A stretch of DNA of 64,000 nt from Paraescarpia echinospica (taxonomy: Eukaryota > Annelida > Polychaeta > Sabellida > Siboglinidae). A model generated the notes under the pieces. The model saw nothing but the letters and a program-made list of their open reading frames with translations. It did not search any database and had not been told where the DNA came from. The position numbers and the translations under genes were made by a program. Location of the stretch: positions 32,959,024-33,023,023 of the forward strand of contig CM034544.1 in NCBI GenBank assembly GCA_020002185.1, in the 5' to 3' direction. Position 1 is the stretch's first letter; each line of letters opens with the position of its first letter. Shown in pieces: positions 47,801 through 58,982 of this stretch.

Positions 47801-50800
47801 TCTGACAAAAATGATTTCTGGCTAAGGGCCTGACTCCAATGAATATGAACAAAACCATTGCCCCCAACAACTCGGCAGACTGCTAAACATTATTTAAAAC
47901 ATGGCTGTACCTGGACTTTCCGAGGCCATTCCAGCAGTTTGCGATGTCCACTAGGGGCGCTGCGATGCCGTTGCAGACGCTGTGAGACATAGACTTCCAG
48001 AAGTCCTTGGATACCTCCACCTTCTGGCGGATGTCTCGTACCAGGCGGTCCAGGCTGGTGCCGTACGCAGTTGTTGGACGCACGTACGGCTTCTGACTGA
48101 ACTTCCAGTCATACTCATAGGGCACCCTAGACGACCGACTACTGCTGCCACTGCTGCCCTCTGGTGGCTGCGACCCTGTTGACCTTTTGTCTCTGGATAA
48201 CTGTGGGCGGCCGCAACCTTGAAACACCTGCAAAATATAATATTACAGATGACGTGTGTGACAGGTGAATGTTGTGGTCAGTGAGGTGTCATTAAGTGTC
48301 ACGTGACAGGATATTAGATTATCAATTTGGTAAGTTGTATCAAGTGGAATCTTGTCAATCTGGACACTTTGGTCCAATGTGTACTTGCTTCTGGCCAGAT
48401 TAACAAGTTATCCAGATAAACAAATCATCCACATAATGGTGTAAATGTGACTTATCCTAAGTAGAATTTAGTAATTGCATTGCTGTGAAGTGATGTCTGG
48501 ATACTGAGATTTCCAGATTATTGAGTAATATATGTTTATGCTGTTTTTTGTATTGTGTACAGCAACAACTTGAGCACTCGTTTTAGAGAATGCTTCTCTA
48601 CTCAATTACACCTGTTTACTGGTCTGCTTGATGTGCACAATGGTAAACACATATAAATATAAGTTCTTATAAAGCTATGTATCCAGTCCTTTGCGACAGT
48701 TCTCCCACTGGCAGACAGTTCGAAGCACCTACACTTCTCCCACTGGCAGACAGTTCGAAGCATTCTACACTTCTCCCACTGGCAGATAGTTCGAAGCAGT
48801 CTACACTTCTCCCACTGGCAGACAGTTCGAAGCACCCTACACTTCTCCCACTGGCAGACAGTTCGGAGCACCCTACACTTCTCCCACTGGCAGACAGTTC
48901 GGAGCACCCTACACTTCTCCCACTGGCAGACAGTTCGAAGCACCCTACACTTCTCCCACTGGCAGACAGTTCGGAGCACCCTACACTTCTCCCACTGGCA
49001 GACAGTTCGGAGCACCCCACACTTCTCCCACTGGCAGACAGTTCAAAGCAGTCTACACTTCTCCCACTGGCAGACAGTTCAAAGCAGTCTACACTTCTCC
49101 CACTGGCAGACAGTTCAAAGCAGTCTACACTTCTCCCACTGGCAGACAGTTCAAAGCAGTCTACACTTCTCCCACTGGCAGACATTTCAAAGCACTCTAC
49201 ACTTCTCCCACTGGCAGACAGTTCAAAGCAGTCTACACTTCTCCCACTTGCAGACAGTTCAAAGCAGTCTACACTTCTCCCACTGGCAGACAGTTCGAAG
49301 CACTCTACACTTCTCCCACTGGCAGACAGTTTGAAGCACTCTATCTACACTTCTCCCACTGGCAGACAGTTTGAAGCACTCTACACTTCTCCCACTGACA
49401 GACCTCTTCATTCTTACACAACTTCAACTTCTGGGAAATATTTAGCCATGCTTGAATTTCTGCATGAAGATAATTATTCATTCATATATATCCATCACTG
49501 TTTATAGTCAGATGTTCGTTTATACAGAGGAGTTGATTGAGCTAAGGCAGTGTGGAGTGAATTAAATTGCTGAAGCTTCGAAATGGCAGTGAGAGGAAAC
49601 AAACCCTGATCCTAATCATTGATGATGTTCTAGCTACCGTATCACTGCACATCAACTGGCAATATAATAACTATTACTAACCTTTATATATGTGTATAGT
49701 GTTCCCTTACTCCTGCATCAAGCCAACTGTGGCCACATTAAACGCCTTCTTGTTTGGACACACTATCACAGAAAACAAATCTTCCTCAAGCTACCGTTCT
49801 TCAAAATGTTCAAAACAGAAGCTTGGTGAGGAAAGAAACAGGTGTACTCTGTGCAGTATTTCATCTACCAGAATGGCAGCCAAGTGCAGGATTATCTCCA
49901 GCTGATCCACACAGTCTCTGAGTGCAGGATTATCCCCAGCTGATCCACACTATCTCTCTGGAAACAAGACTCTAACACAACCTAGTCATGACACATCATG
50001 GATATTGGGTTTCTTGTGGGCCCAGGTGATGGTGCTAGGATGAAGTCAGAGCCCCAGAGGTGGGTGTGCAGGCCATTCACTGTGTGTCATCACCATCATC
50101 ATCCCTGGTCCGCCGGGACCGGAGCATAGATGAGCCGTTTCCATAAGGGTCGATTGTTCATCAGGGATGGAAGGTCTGACTCTTCAGTATCAAGGTTTTC
50201 GCAGTTCAACTTGCTGTATGTTTTCTTCTGTTTCCCTCTGTTTTTCTTGCCACGTGTGGGTGTCCACAGGATGTATATTGACACTGGTTCTTTGGTGTTT
50301 TGATACCAACGGCCAGCTAGTTGTAGGCGCCTCCTGCGAATCTTGTTTGTGAGTTTATCTACATGTTGAGGAAACTCTTCATTTGTAAGCCTATTGCTCC
50401 AGTGGACATTTCTGGTCTAGCTTGTTACATGCTTGCCAGACTAGGGCAGTGCACAATAACACATACACAATTCCAGTCCCCACCTAAAGAGACAAGCCAA
50501 TCATGCTCATTAGCCTTGGTAGGTAGGTGATATAGGATGACACTCTTGAGACTTACACTGATACATGTTGGCTATAAATAATGCAATGTTTCCCCTGGTA
50601 TATGACAAGCGAGGCGGGCCGCCTAGCCGTTTTTCTATGCTGCCTCACCCAAAATTGCCGCCTCGTAACTATTTCGTACGCCCATTTGTTCGTCATTTTT
50701 TCATGATATATTCAGCACCGGCGAGCGGCGCGAAATGACACCACAAAGTAACTTATATTCCTGCAAAATCGCAGATTTTTTAGCAACATCATTTAGTCAT

Positions 50801-53800
50801 CTTAAGTTAACGATAACGTCGCTCAGAGCGGTTAGGATTTAACTCCATTGGACAACGTGAAAGATATCACTTGTCAGTTGTCCAATCACAGAATATTCCT
50901 GCGGCATCCCCGGTGTCTCCAATGGTGCCACCTCACGGAGTTTCGACATACTAAAAATCTAGACATTCATGTAAAATGGCACCCAAACGGTTAACTTGCG
51001 TTTTGGTTTATGACGGTGGTGGGAGTGAAAACTGTGCAGGCTGATGGCACTACGTCACTTGTCGACACTTGTGTCGAATCTGGACCATGTTGAAGCTAAA
51101 ATAGCGATCCAGTTTGCGCTAGTCTGTTAGCGCACAGCGCGCGTAAAATGAGAGCTATAGAAGCATATGTTGATACAAACCGGAGCGCTATTTACACCTC
51201 AAATGGGCGTAAGACGCAATATTCTTAAAGGTAAATGTGCCTAGGATAATGTTGAATGATGGAACTATCTCACTGAGGTATCAAAGTTAAGCAAAACTCA
51301 AGTTATAATGGCAAAATCAAGGTGGGTCCGGACTCGACGCAAATGTCCACGGCATAAGTCTATTCAACTAATGTTCCATGCCGTTTTTTTTAGCAAAATA
51401 AGGAAAGTGATTCGTAAGATATCTTTGTGCCAAATATATAATACGTATTCCGACAAAGATGTGCAAATAAACGTTTGGGAAAGTTGATTTGAGTGAAGTA
51501 TTACTTATAAACCACCAAAGTTCACATCTCATAAAAGACGCCTACTGCCCAAAACCGTGTAAACTAACGGGTTATCAATAACTTGGGATATACTAAACAA
51601 CTTATACTGTTTTATAAAAAGGACACAATTTGAGAAACGTTCTTGCGATTAATAGAAACATACTTTTTGGGGATTCCAGAAATGACTGTTTAATTAATTG
51701 CATAGCATGCTAGCAGCAAATAAGATATAACCTTTGGAACTTAAACCACCAATTTACCATAATATTATGATATTATAATAATTTAAAGGTGAAGATGAAA
51801 GAGTCTTCAGATGATACCCCTGGATGCTTCCCAGAGAAGTCAAGATGGTGTTCGACTGAACAAGTCTGCCAGGGAGTAAAGTGTAAAGTGCTATGAGCAG
51901 TCCTATGCTTTATAAGAACTTACTTTTTACTTTTTTACTGACTCTGTTAGGTAACAAGGCCAAGGGTTAGTGCAAGAAAAACATAACCACAACCAAGTAC
52001 CAGTGGTCAAGTGGAAACCACACCTCAACTGAGTACCAGTGGTAAAATGGAAACCACACCTTAACATGATGAAACAATCATGATTACTGACTTTTATCAA
52101 TCATGATTACTACATTTACAAGTAGTGTCTTGTCGTTTTATATCTTCCCCTCTACATTCAAGAGTAAAAGTTAAAACATACCTCAGAATGCACCATTTTA
52201 ATGCTAGTTTAAAAAAATCTCCGGGGGAGCATGCCCCCGGACTCGCCTAGCAACGCTTCGCACCTGCGGCGCTCACATACCCCATCACTGCAACCTCACC
52301 CATAATTTTACCCAGGGGAAACACTGTAATATATAATGATTTGTAAGTAAATGGCAACGAGGGACAGAGACGTATGGAGACAAATGGCACGAGGTCTCAC
52401 TGCCTCAGTCTCACTCACTTTCAGGTCTTTATGCAGGTTAACATTTTTACCAGTCAAAAAATGTCCTGGCCCTGTGCACATAATGCATTGCAAAAGGGCA
52501 TATAATTATGTACACAAGTACACACATGGACACCATGTGACACACATAATGGACCATACATGGACACCATGTGACACACATAATGGACCATACATGGACA
52601 CCATGAGACACACATGGACACCATTTGACACACATAATGGACCATACGTGGACACCATGAGACACACATAATGGACCACACATGGAAACCATGTGACACA
52701 CATAATGGACCATACATGGACACCATGTGAAACACATAATGGACCATACATGGACACCATGTGACACGCATAATGGATCATACATGGACATCATGTGACA
52801 CGCATAATGGACAACACATGGACACCATGTGACACCACGATGAACACCATTTGACACACATAATGGACTATACATGGACATCATGTGACACACATAATGG
52901 ACCATACATGGACACCATGAGACACACATAATGGACCACACATGGACACCATGTGACACACATAATGGACCATACATGGACACCATGTGACACACATAAT
53001 GGACCATACATGGACACCATGTGACACACATAATGGACCATACATGGACACCATGTGACACGCATAATGGACCATACATGGACACCAAGTGACATACATA
53101 ATGGACCACACATGGACACCATGTGACACACATAATGGACCATACATGGACAACATGTGACACACATAATGGACCATACATGGACACCATGTGACACACA
53201 TAATGGACCATACATGGACACCATGTGACACACATAATGGACCATACATGGACACTACGTGACACGAATAATGGACCATGAATAACAGTACCCATTAATA
53301 ATGAATATGCGGTTTTCTTTTTTTGCTCCTAAAATTTCCACCCATCGTGAATTCAAATTTCAAAACCCATCCAAAATTGCACTTTACCCATCCAAATGAC
53401 AGGTGGACGGGCCAGGTAAAGCTAAGCTGACCTTGTTAGAGACTGCCTCTGACTCACTGGCCTTGTTAGAGACTACCTCAGACACTGACCTTTTTAGAGA
53501 CTGCCTCAGACACTGACCTTATTAGAGACTGCTTCAGACACTGACCTTTTTAGAGACTGACTCAGGCACTGACCTTATTAGAGACTGCTTCAGACACTGA
53601 CCTTTTTAGAGACTGCCTCAGACACTGACCTTATTAGAGACTGCTTCAGACACTGACCTTTTTAGAGACTGCCTCAGACACTGACCTTATTAGAGACTGC
53701 CTCAGACACTGACCTTATTAGAGACTGCTTCAGACACTGACCTTGTTACAGACTGCCTCGGCGTCACTGACCTTGTTAGAGACTGCCTCTGATACTGACC

Positions 53801-55511
53801 TTGTTAGATACTGCTTCACTATTCTCTTGGTAGTTCATGATGGCGTCAGAGATCTGTACGTCGATTGGATCCACCACTGACTCAATGTTGAATGGACCTT
53901 CCAATCTCGTTGCCAACTTCATCAACGCTCCTGTCAATCACACAAAAATCAACATTATATTCCTCCCTTGTGTTTTCATGCATGTACACAGGCCACAAAC
54001 TATACTCAAATGACATCACAAACATAACAATGCCAACTTGACATTCATTAAAAATCTACGCTTGTTTTAGTCAGGTATTTAGGGATCATCTCAGAACACT
54101 GATTTCTGATATCAGACAAAATTATTTATGTTTAGGGGAGGGGGGTCAGAGGCAGTTTTGTCTGGCATTGGACATTGATATTTTATGCTTCTGACCGATA
54201 CTGTTAATATATTGATATCATCATCAGTGTTTACAAACTTTCACCTGGGGTGTGGAGCTGCATTTGAACATGACATGTTTGAACTACATTAGTGACACAT
54301 GACTGAAACACTGGTATGACACTATTGGTGTTTGTCACGCTACTGTATTCCCAGATGACACAAGTACTTCTTAAACACACTACAAGTGACGGAATACATA
54401 GCATTTTATGGTCATTGCTACTGAAGTCACAAGTAGAATATTTTTGCTGCATCAAAATATATATCATATATTTTTTCAGGTCAACATATACATGGAATAT
54501 GTATGAGATTAACAGAGCATAAAGACATGTCTTACATGAATAGAAAAGGAAGGAGGATGTAGATTGGATTTAAGAACAAGACACCACAATGAATGTTCTA
54601 TTAAGTCAGACACTATGTGGCAGCACTGAGTGTCACTCAGCCAATCACTGAGTTTGGGACAAGGAAATGATTTTTACCTATCTAACTTACAGTTCTGCAA
54701 AGAAATCCCCACAAATTAAGTCATTTTTTGAATATATTTCAGTTCATATAACTGATTGATATGAGAGATTTGTAGGTAAAGTGTTACCTTCTCGTAATGT
54801 AAAGCTCAAGAACTACCAAATGATCTGCTGCTTCAAATAGTATTATGTCTGGTTAACATGTTTGCCATATTGCCAAGTGACTGGGTTGCCATGGCAACAT
54901 GTAAATGGCTGTGGTGTATATGTCTTACCTATGTAGTTGTTGTAGTCAGTGTTGACTGTCTGCAGTACCCTACCCAAGGGCTTAGCCAGAGATCCATCTG
55001 CCTGTCTTCAAAACTGGTAGATGACTGGTTAAGATGGGTAATTATAACTGATATGACAGTTGGGGTGGAATTGAGAGGTGTCTGACCACTATATTAGCTA
55101 ATAGTTCCACATGTAGGGGCCCACATTAATGACTATCTATGACAACTGGCAGGGAACAAAATGGAATGGATCAGTAGTAATAAATGGCTCAAATGACACT
55201 GGTTTGTCACTGAAAAAAACTAATCTGGCCAATAATGGCTGTGATTGACCTGAACGGGTTCAATGCAAGCCATTCGTTTGCCAAAAGACACACTTTTGAT
55301 AATTCAAGATGGACAAAAAATGTCTGGCTATGGGCCTGGCCCTACCTATGTAGTTGTTCCAGTCTGTGTTGAGGTCGGCCTGGGAGGCAAGACAGCCCTT
55401 CATCACATTCATGCAGAAGTTGTTACAAGGCTTGGTGGTGGGCAGACTCCGACAGTATGGGCAATACATCATCTTCATGAACGCCCGACTACACGACTGG
55501 CTCGGTCCAAC
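44598..55511 (-). CDS. gpc: Glypican (GPC4/6-like), five 3' exons
   Basis: Glypicans are GPI-anchored heparan sulfate proteoglycans at the cell surface that shape Wnt, Hedgehog, BMP and FGF signalling. Five consecutive exons are visible on the minus strand (55346-55511, 53800-53930, 47911-48227, 45588-45763, 44598-44863). Their phases agree and all joins are GT-AG. In order they give the Cys-rich [20 protein letters not shown] region, [26 protein letters not shown], a furin-type RDKR site, [23 protein letters not shown], then a Ser-Gly repeat for chain attachment and a hydrophobic C-terminus. The motifs fit the GPC1/2/4/6 (Dally-like) branch better than GPC3/5. Upstream exons with the signal peptide and N-terminal cysteines were not found; they may lie in gap 2 or beyond 64 kb. 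Introns are loaded with minisatellites. Confidence 0.93.
45588..45763 (-). CDS. gpc: Glypican exon YLPEVMADG
   Basis: Acceptor AACCAG|G and donor ACAT|GTATGT. It encodes [41 protein letters not shown] and NGLDVDWID, a very conserved block of the glypican core. Confidence 0.93.
47460..47835. repeat. Dispersed repeat beside a glypican exon (copy A2)
   Basis: Same unit as 29610-29985 and diverged from 54960-55338. It lies about 75 bp past the donor of exon 47911-48227. Confidence 0.75.
47911..48227 (-). CDS. gpc: Glypican exon VFQGCG with furin-type site
   Basis: Acceptor TTTTGCAG|GTG and donor TCCAG|GTACAG, 317 bp. It begins [16 protein letters not shown], where R-D-K-R fits the proprotein convertase consensus at the place glypicans are cut. 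Then come [24 protein letters not shown] and CWNGLGKSR. Confidence 0.93.
48699..49405. repeat. 36 bp minisatellite in glypican intron
   Basis: Nineteen to twenty units containing ACTTCTCCCACTGGCAGACA and GTTCGAAGCA or GTTCAAAGCA. Variants are grouped: GAAGCACCC/GGAGCACCC on the left, CAAAGCAGTC in the middle and GAAGCACTC on the right. The unit is divisible by three, so all frames look open; the resulting ORFs are not genes. Confidence 0.95.
49508..50098. other. Intronic stretch, nothing recognised
   Basis: Contains two close copies of GAGTGCAGGATTATC-CCAGCTGATCCACAC at about 49880-49950. No gene signal. Confidence 0.4.
50099..50345 (-). mobile_element. Decayed LINE C-terminal fragment
   Basis: The minus strand reads [31 protein letters not shown], then [15 protein letters not shown]. 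This is the usual RxRRLxxAGH / LWxPxxGKRxRGRPxxTY / RxxWR end of non-LTR retrotransposon polyproteins. It is a fragment without an RT core. Confidence 0.6.
50584..52326. mobile_element. Non-autonomous hAT-like element, 1.74 kb
   Basis: Left end CAATGTTTCCCCTGG and right end, reversed, CAGTGTTTCCCCTGGG form the inverted termini; CAGTGTTTCCC is a common hAT terminus. The interior has no transposase ORF and contains a GGGGGAGCATGCCCCCGGA palindrome near 52222. A clear 8 bp target duplication could not be read, so the exact ends are tentative. A SINE fragment lies inside. Confidence 0.55.
51823..51905 (+). mobile_element. SINE body fragment
   Basis: Diverged copy of the SINE body at 20701-20780: TTCCCAGAGAAGTCAAGATG, GGTGTTCGACTGAAC, GGGAGTAAAGTGTAAAGTGC and GCAGTCCTA. 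The tRNA-like head is absent. Confidence 0.7.
52525..53280. repeat. 34 bp minisatellite in glypican intron
   Basis: About twenty-two units containing CATGGACACCATGTGACACA and CATAATGGACCATA. Point variants are scattered. Long ORFs on the minus strand (period 102 bp = 3 units) are by-products of the array. Confidence 0.95.
53410..53799. repeat. 28 bp minisatellite built from the glypican 5' splice site
   Basis: Read on the gene (minus) strand, about thirteen units follow the exon donor directly. Each contains AGGCAGTCTCTAACAAG (or AATAAG, AAAAAG) followed by GTCAGTGTCTG. The exon end is GAAGCAGTATCTAACAAG|GTCAGT, so each unit copies the last 17-18 exon bases plus about 10 intron bases. The array is therefore a row of donor-like sites. 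Confidence 0.9.
53800..53930 (-). CDS. gpc: Glypican exon [11 protein letters not shown]
   Basis: Acceptor TTGACAG|GAG and donor AACAAG|GTCAGT, 131 bp. It encodes [37 protein letters not shown] and EAVSNK. Its donor is the parent of the 28 bp array that begins immediately downstream. Confidence 0.93.
54960..55338. repeat. Dispersed repeat beside a glypican exon (third copy)
   Basis: Homologous to 29610-29985 and 47460-47835 in the same orientation, ending only a few bases past the donor of exon 55346-55511. Confidence 0.75.
55346..55511 (-). CDS. gpc: Glypican exon MMYCPYC (cysteine-rich)
   Basis: Acceptor TGTGTAG|GTT and donor ACATAG|GTAGGG, 166 bp. It encodes [20 protein letters not shown], then [20 protein letters not shown] and [15 protein letters not shown], with six cysteines that form part of the conserved disulfide core. 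Confidence 0.93.
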
Positions 55512-55560
55512 CTACACAACACAACACACTTTTAGATGACATTACACATCTACGATACAA

Positions 55561-55993
55561 CTAGAGGTGTGTACCATATGGTTATTTATGGTACATACAG
55601 TATATCTTATATGGTAAGGTATGGTATGCAGTACGGATTCTGTGATCGCCCACAGAATCGATGGTTTTAAACATAATTAACTTTACAAATGAAAAATCCA
55701 TTTTGCATAGACGACATTCAAACAAAATGAAAGATGTATTATAGGCATAAAGCATCGGTCCATACAGTTTGAAGCCCATTTTTTGTTTGGTTGCCTACCA
55801 GATGCAATGACATGCATGGTGCATGGCTTGTCTTGGATTTTTGGTTCATATTCAGTGACTTTTACGTTGCTTAGGAATATTTAAGCATTATTATTTGATG
55901 ATGCACAGATACCATATGGAATACCGGTTTGGCTGAATAAAAAACGGTTACAAAACCGGTTCACCGGTATACCGGTATGTTACACAACGCTAG
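55561..55993. mobile_element. Possible short hAT-like MITE
   Basis: CTAGAGGTGTGTACCATATGG at the left partly matches, reversed, CTAGCGTTGTGTAACATACC at the right. The interior is rich in ACCGGTATACCGGTA-like palindromes. No ORF is present, and the target duplication is unclear. Confidence 0.3.
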
Positions 55994-56207
55994 ACACAAC
56001 ACACATAGAAAACACAATGTCTACAGTATATATTTGTTTTCTCCTATAGAAGAATGTACTTTGTTTGACCTACTTACTTAACTAATATACAACACAAGAC
56101 ACTTGTTAAGACACCACACACTCATGACACCACGTGTAAATCACACGATATAAGATTCCTACACATTTTGATTTGTTACTCTTGTTTCATATTAATTTGC
56201 AAAAAGC

Positions 56208-57131
56208 AAAACTCTACTATTGGCTACTGCATGCTAACTCATTTAGTCATGTCCTTTAGTCTTGATAACATCTTCAGACAAACTCTAGTATTGGCTACAG
56301 CATGCTAACTCTTTTAGTCATGTCCTTTAGTCTTGATAACATCTTCAGACAAACTCTAGTATTGGCTACAGCATGCTAACTTTTAGTCATGTCCTTTAGT
56401 CTTGATAACATCTTCAGACAAACTCTAGTATTGGCTACAACATGCTAACTCTTTTAGTCATGTCCTTTAGTCTAGATAACATCTTCAGACAAACTCTAGT
56501 ATTGGCTACAGCATGCCAACTCATTTAGTCATGTCCTTTAGTCTTGATAACATCTTCAGACAAACTCTAGTATTGGCTACAGCATGCTAACTCTTTTAGT
56601 CATGTCCTTTAGTCTTGATAACATCTTCAGACAAACTCTAGTATTGGCTACAGCATGCTAACTCATTTAGTCATGTCCTTTAGTCTTGATAACATCTTCA
56701 GACAAACTCTAGTATTGGCTACAGCATGCTAACTCTTTTAGTCATGTCCTTTAGTCTTGATAACATCTTCAGACAAACTCTAGTATTGGCTACAGCATGC
56801 TAACTTTTAGTCATGTCCTTTAGTCTTGATAACATCTTCAGACAAACTCTAGTATTGGCTACAACATGCTAACTCTTTTAGTCATGTCCTTTAGTCTAGA
56901 TAACATCTTCAGACAAACTCTAGTATTGGCTACAGCATGCCAACTCATTTAGTCATGTGCTTTAGTCTTGATAACATCTTCAGACAAACTGTACTACTGG
57001 CTACAGCATGCTAACTCATTTAGTCATGTCCTTTAGTCTTGATAACATCTTCTGACAAACTCTAGTATTGGCTACAGCATGCTAACTCATTTAGTCATGT
57101 CTTTAGTCTTGATAACATCTTCTGACAAACT
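56208..57131. repeat. 71 bp satellite with 424 bp higher-order period
   Basis: About thirteen monomers contain TAGTATTGGCTACAGCATGC, TTTAGTCATGTCCTTTAGTC and TTGATAACATCTTCAGACAA. Three diagnostic variants recur exactly 424 bp apart: TAACTTTTAG at 56377 and 56801, TCTAGATAAC at 56471 and 56895, and GCCAACTC at 56515 and 56939. Confidence 0.95.
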
Positions 57132-57299
57132 AATAAATTATTTTTGACTTGGTCCAATCATAATTCGGTAAAAATAGCTAAACTTTGAATGATTTTAATC
57201 AAACGATTGTTCACATGCTACAAATTTCAACATCAATGAATCTGATTTGAAATGGGTTCAATCAGTTGAAGGAGTTCTAGGAACCCAACAGCCGGATGG

Positions 57300-57542
57300 T
57301 TACTGTCACATGGTATTCAATGATGTCACACTGTGTCACATAGTGTGGCACTGTCTGACACGGTGTCACAGTATTACAAGGTGTCATGTGGTGTCAGTGT
57401 CGCAGAATGTCACAGTGTCACACAGTATCATGCAGTGTTACACAGTATTAGAATCACACAGTGTCATGTAGTGTTACACAGTATCAGTCACACAGTATCA
57501 CAGTGTCATGTAGTGTCACACAGTGTCACAGTGTCACAAACT
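57300..57542. repeat. CACAGTGTCA low-complexity array at gap 2
   Basis: Degenerate repeats of CACAGTGTCA, CACAGTATCA and GTGTCATGTAGTG run straight into the gap. Confidence 0.9.
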
Positions 57543-58542
57543 NNNNNNNNNNNNNNNNNNNNNNNNNNNNNNNNNNNNNNNNNNNNNNNNNNNNNNNNNN
57601 NNNNNNNNNNNNNNNNNNNNNNNNNNNNNNNNNNNNNNNNNNNNNNNNNNNNNNNNNNNNNNNNNNNNNNNNNNNNNNNNNNNNNNNNNNNNNNNNNNNN
57701 NNNNNNNNNNNNNNNNNNNNNNNNNNNNNNNNNNNNNNNNNNNNNNNNNNNNNNNNNNNNNNNNNNNNNNNNNNNNNNNNNNNNNNNNNNNNNNNNNNNN
57801 NNNNNNNNNNNNNNNNNNNNNNNNNNNNNNNNNNNNNNNNNNNNNNNNNNNNNNNNNNNNNNNNNNNNNNNNNNNNNNNNNNNNNNNNNNNNNNNNNNNN
57901 NNNNNNNNNNNNNNNNNNNNNNNNNNNNNNNNNNNNNNNNNNNNNNNNNNNNNNNNNNNNNNNNNNNNNNNNNNNNNNNNNNNNNNNNNNNNNNNNNNNN
58001 NNNNNNNNNNNNNNNNNNNNNNNNNNNNNNNNNNNNNNNNNNNNNNNNNNNNNNNNNNNNNNNNNNNNNNNNNNNNNNNNNNNNNNNNNNNNNNNNNNNN
58101 NNNNNNNNNNNNNNNNNNNNNNNNNNNNNNNNNNNNNNNNNNNNNNNNNNNNNNNNNNNNNNNNNNNNNNNNNNNNNNNNNNNNNNNNNNNNNNNNNNNN
58201 NNNNNNNNNNNNNNNNNNNNNNNNNNNNNNNNNNNNNNNNNNNNNNNNNNNNNNNNNNNNNNNNNNNNNNNNNNNNNNNNNNNNNNNNNNNNNNNNNNNN
58301 NNNNNNNNNNNNNNNNNNNNNNNNNNNNNNNNNNNNNNNNNNNNNNNNNNNNNNNNNNNNNNNNNNNNNNNNNNNNNNNNNNNNNNNNNNNNNNNNNNNN
58401 NNNNNNNNNNNNNNNNNNNNNNNNNNNNNNNNNNNNNNNNNNNNNNNNNNNNNNNNNNNNNNNNNNNNNNNNNNNNNNNNNNNNNNNNNNNNNNNNNNNN
58501 NNNNNNNNNNNNNNNNNNNNNNNNNNNNNNNNNNNNNNNNNN
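57543..58542. other. Assembly gap 2 (1,000 N)
   Basis: Exactly 1,000 N. The left flank is repetitive. One or more upstream glypican exons could be hidden here. Confidence 1.
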
Positions 58543-58922
58543 GATCATCCACATTTCAAGAATTAATACGCTACAAACTGAAACTATACCTTATGCAATA
58601 TAATATTGACATACTAAATTAGCAATGTGGTAACTTTAGAATATTCAGTAGCAAACATTCAAAATTAAAACTTCTACACTTTGCATAAAATGTAATTTAC
58701 ATCTAGATTTTAATTGAACGTATCTGTTATATTTTGCATTCAGCTGTTCCTATTTGGCTGTTAATGTGCCGTAAAAAGTCAATATCTCTGTCTAAATGGT
58801 CTGTCTGCCATATAAAGTTACCTCAACAGGTATCATGCACAATTAACTGATGTAATAGTGAAATTGAGTGTTTGATTACAAATGGTAACCGACTACAGCA
58901 GTAGGGGAAAGAACTTGGGTAA

Positions 58923-58982
58923 GTGACTCGCACCATCGCACCATTGCACCATCGCACCACTGTGCCGTTGCACTATCGCACC
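58923..58982. repeat. GCACCATC tandem repeat
   Basis: Five to six degenerate 8-10 bp units of the form CGCACCATCGCACCATTG. Confidence 0.85.

Larger units (their letters stand above)
36929..48492. repeat. Large duplication, copy A2
   Basis: Near-identical to 19100-30642. Differences seen include C/A near 38043, T/G near 38775, C/T near 39064, a 21 bp insertion at about 43188-43208, and a cluster of substitutions between 47176 and 47958. It continues past 48492 into unique sequence, so this copy is linked to the upstream glypican exons. Confidence 0.95.

Noticed and set aside
48602..49507. ORFs of 137-276 codons over the 36 bp array
   Set aside because: All frames are open on both strands because the unit is divisible by three and lacks stops. 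No start context or conserved domain.
52447..53295. 282-codon ORF of repeated [12 protein letters not shown] units
   Set aside because: By-product of the 34 bp minisatellite; three frames show the same peptide shifted.
48699..57131. CRISPR-like arrays
   Set aside because: These are head-to-tail tandem repeats without unique spacers, in animal DNA.
57333..58622. Long ORFs crossing gap 2
   Set aside because: Same artefact: N sequence plus a low-complexity array.
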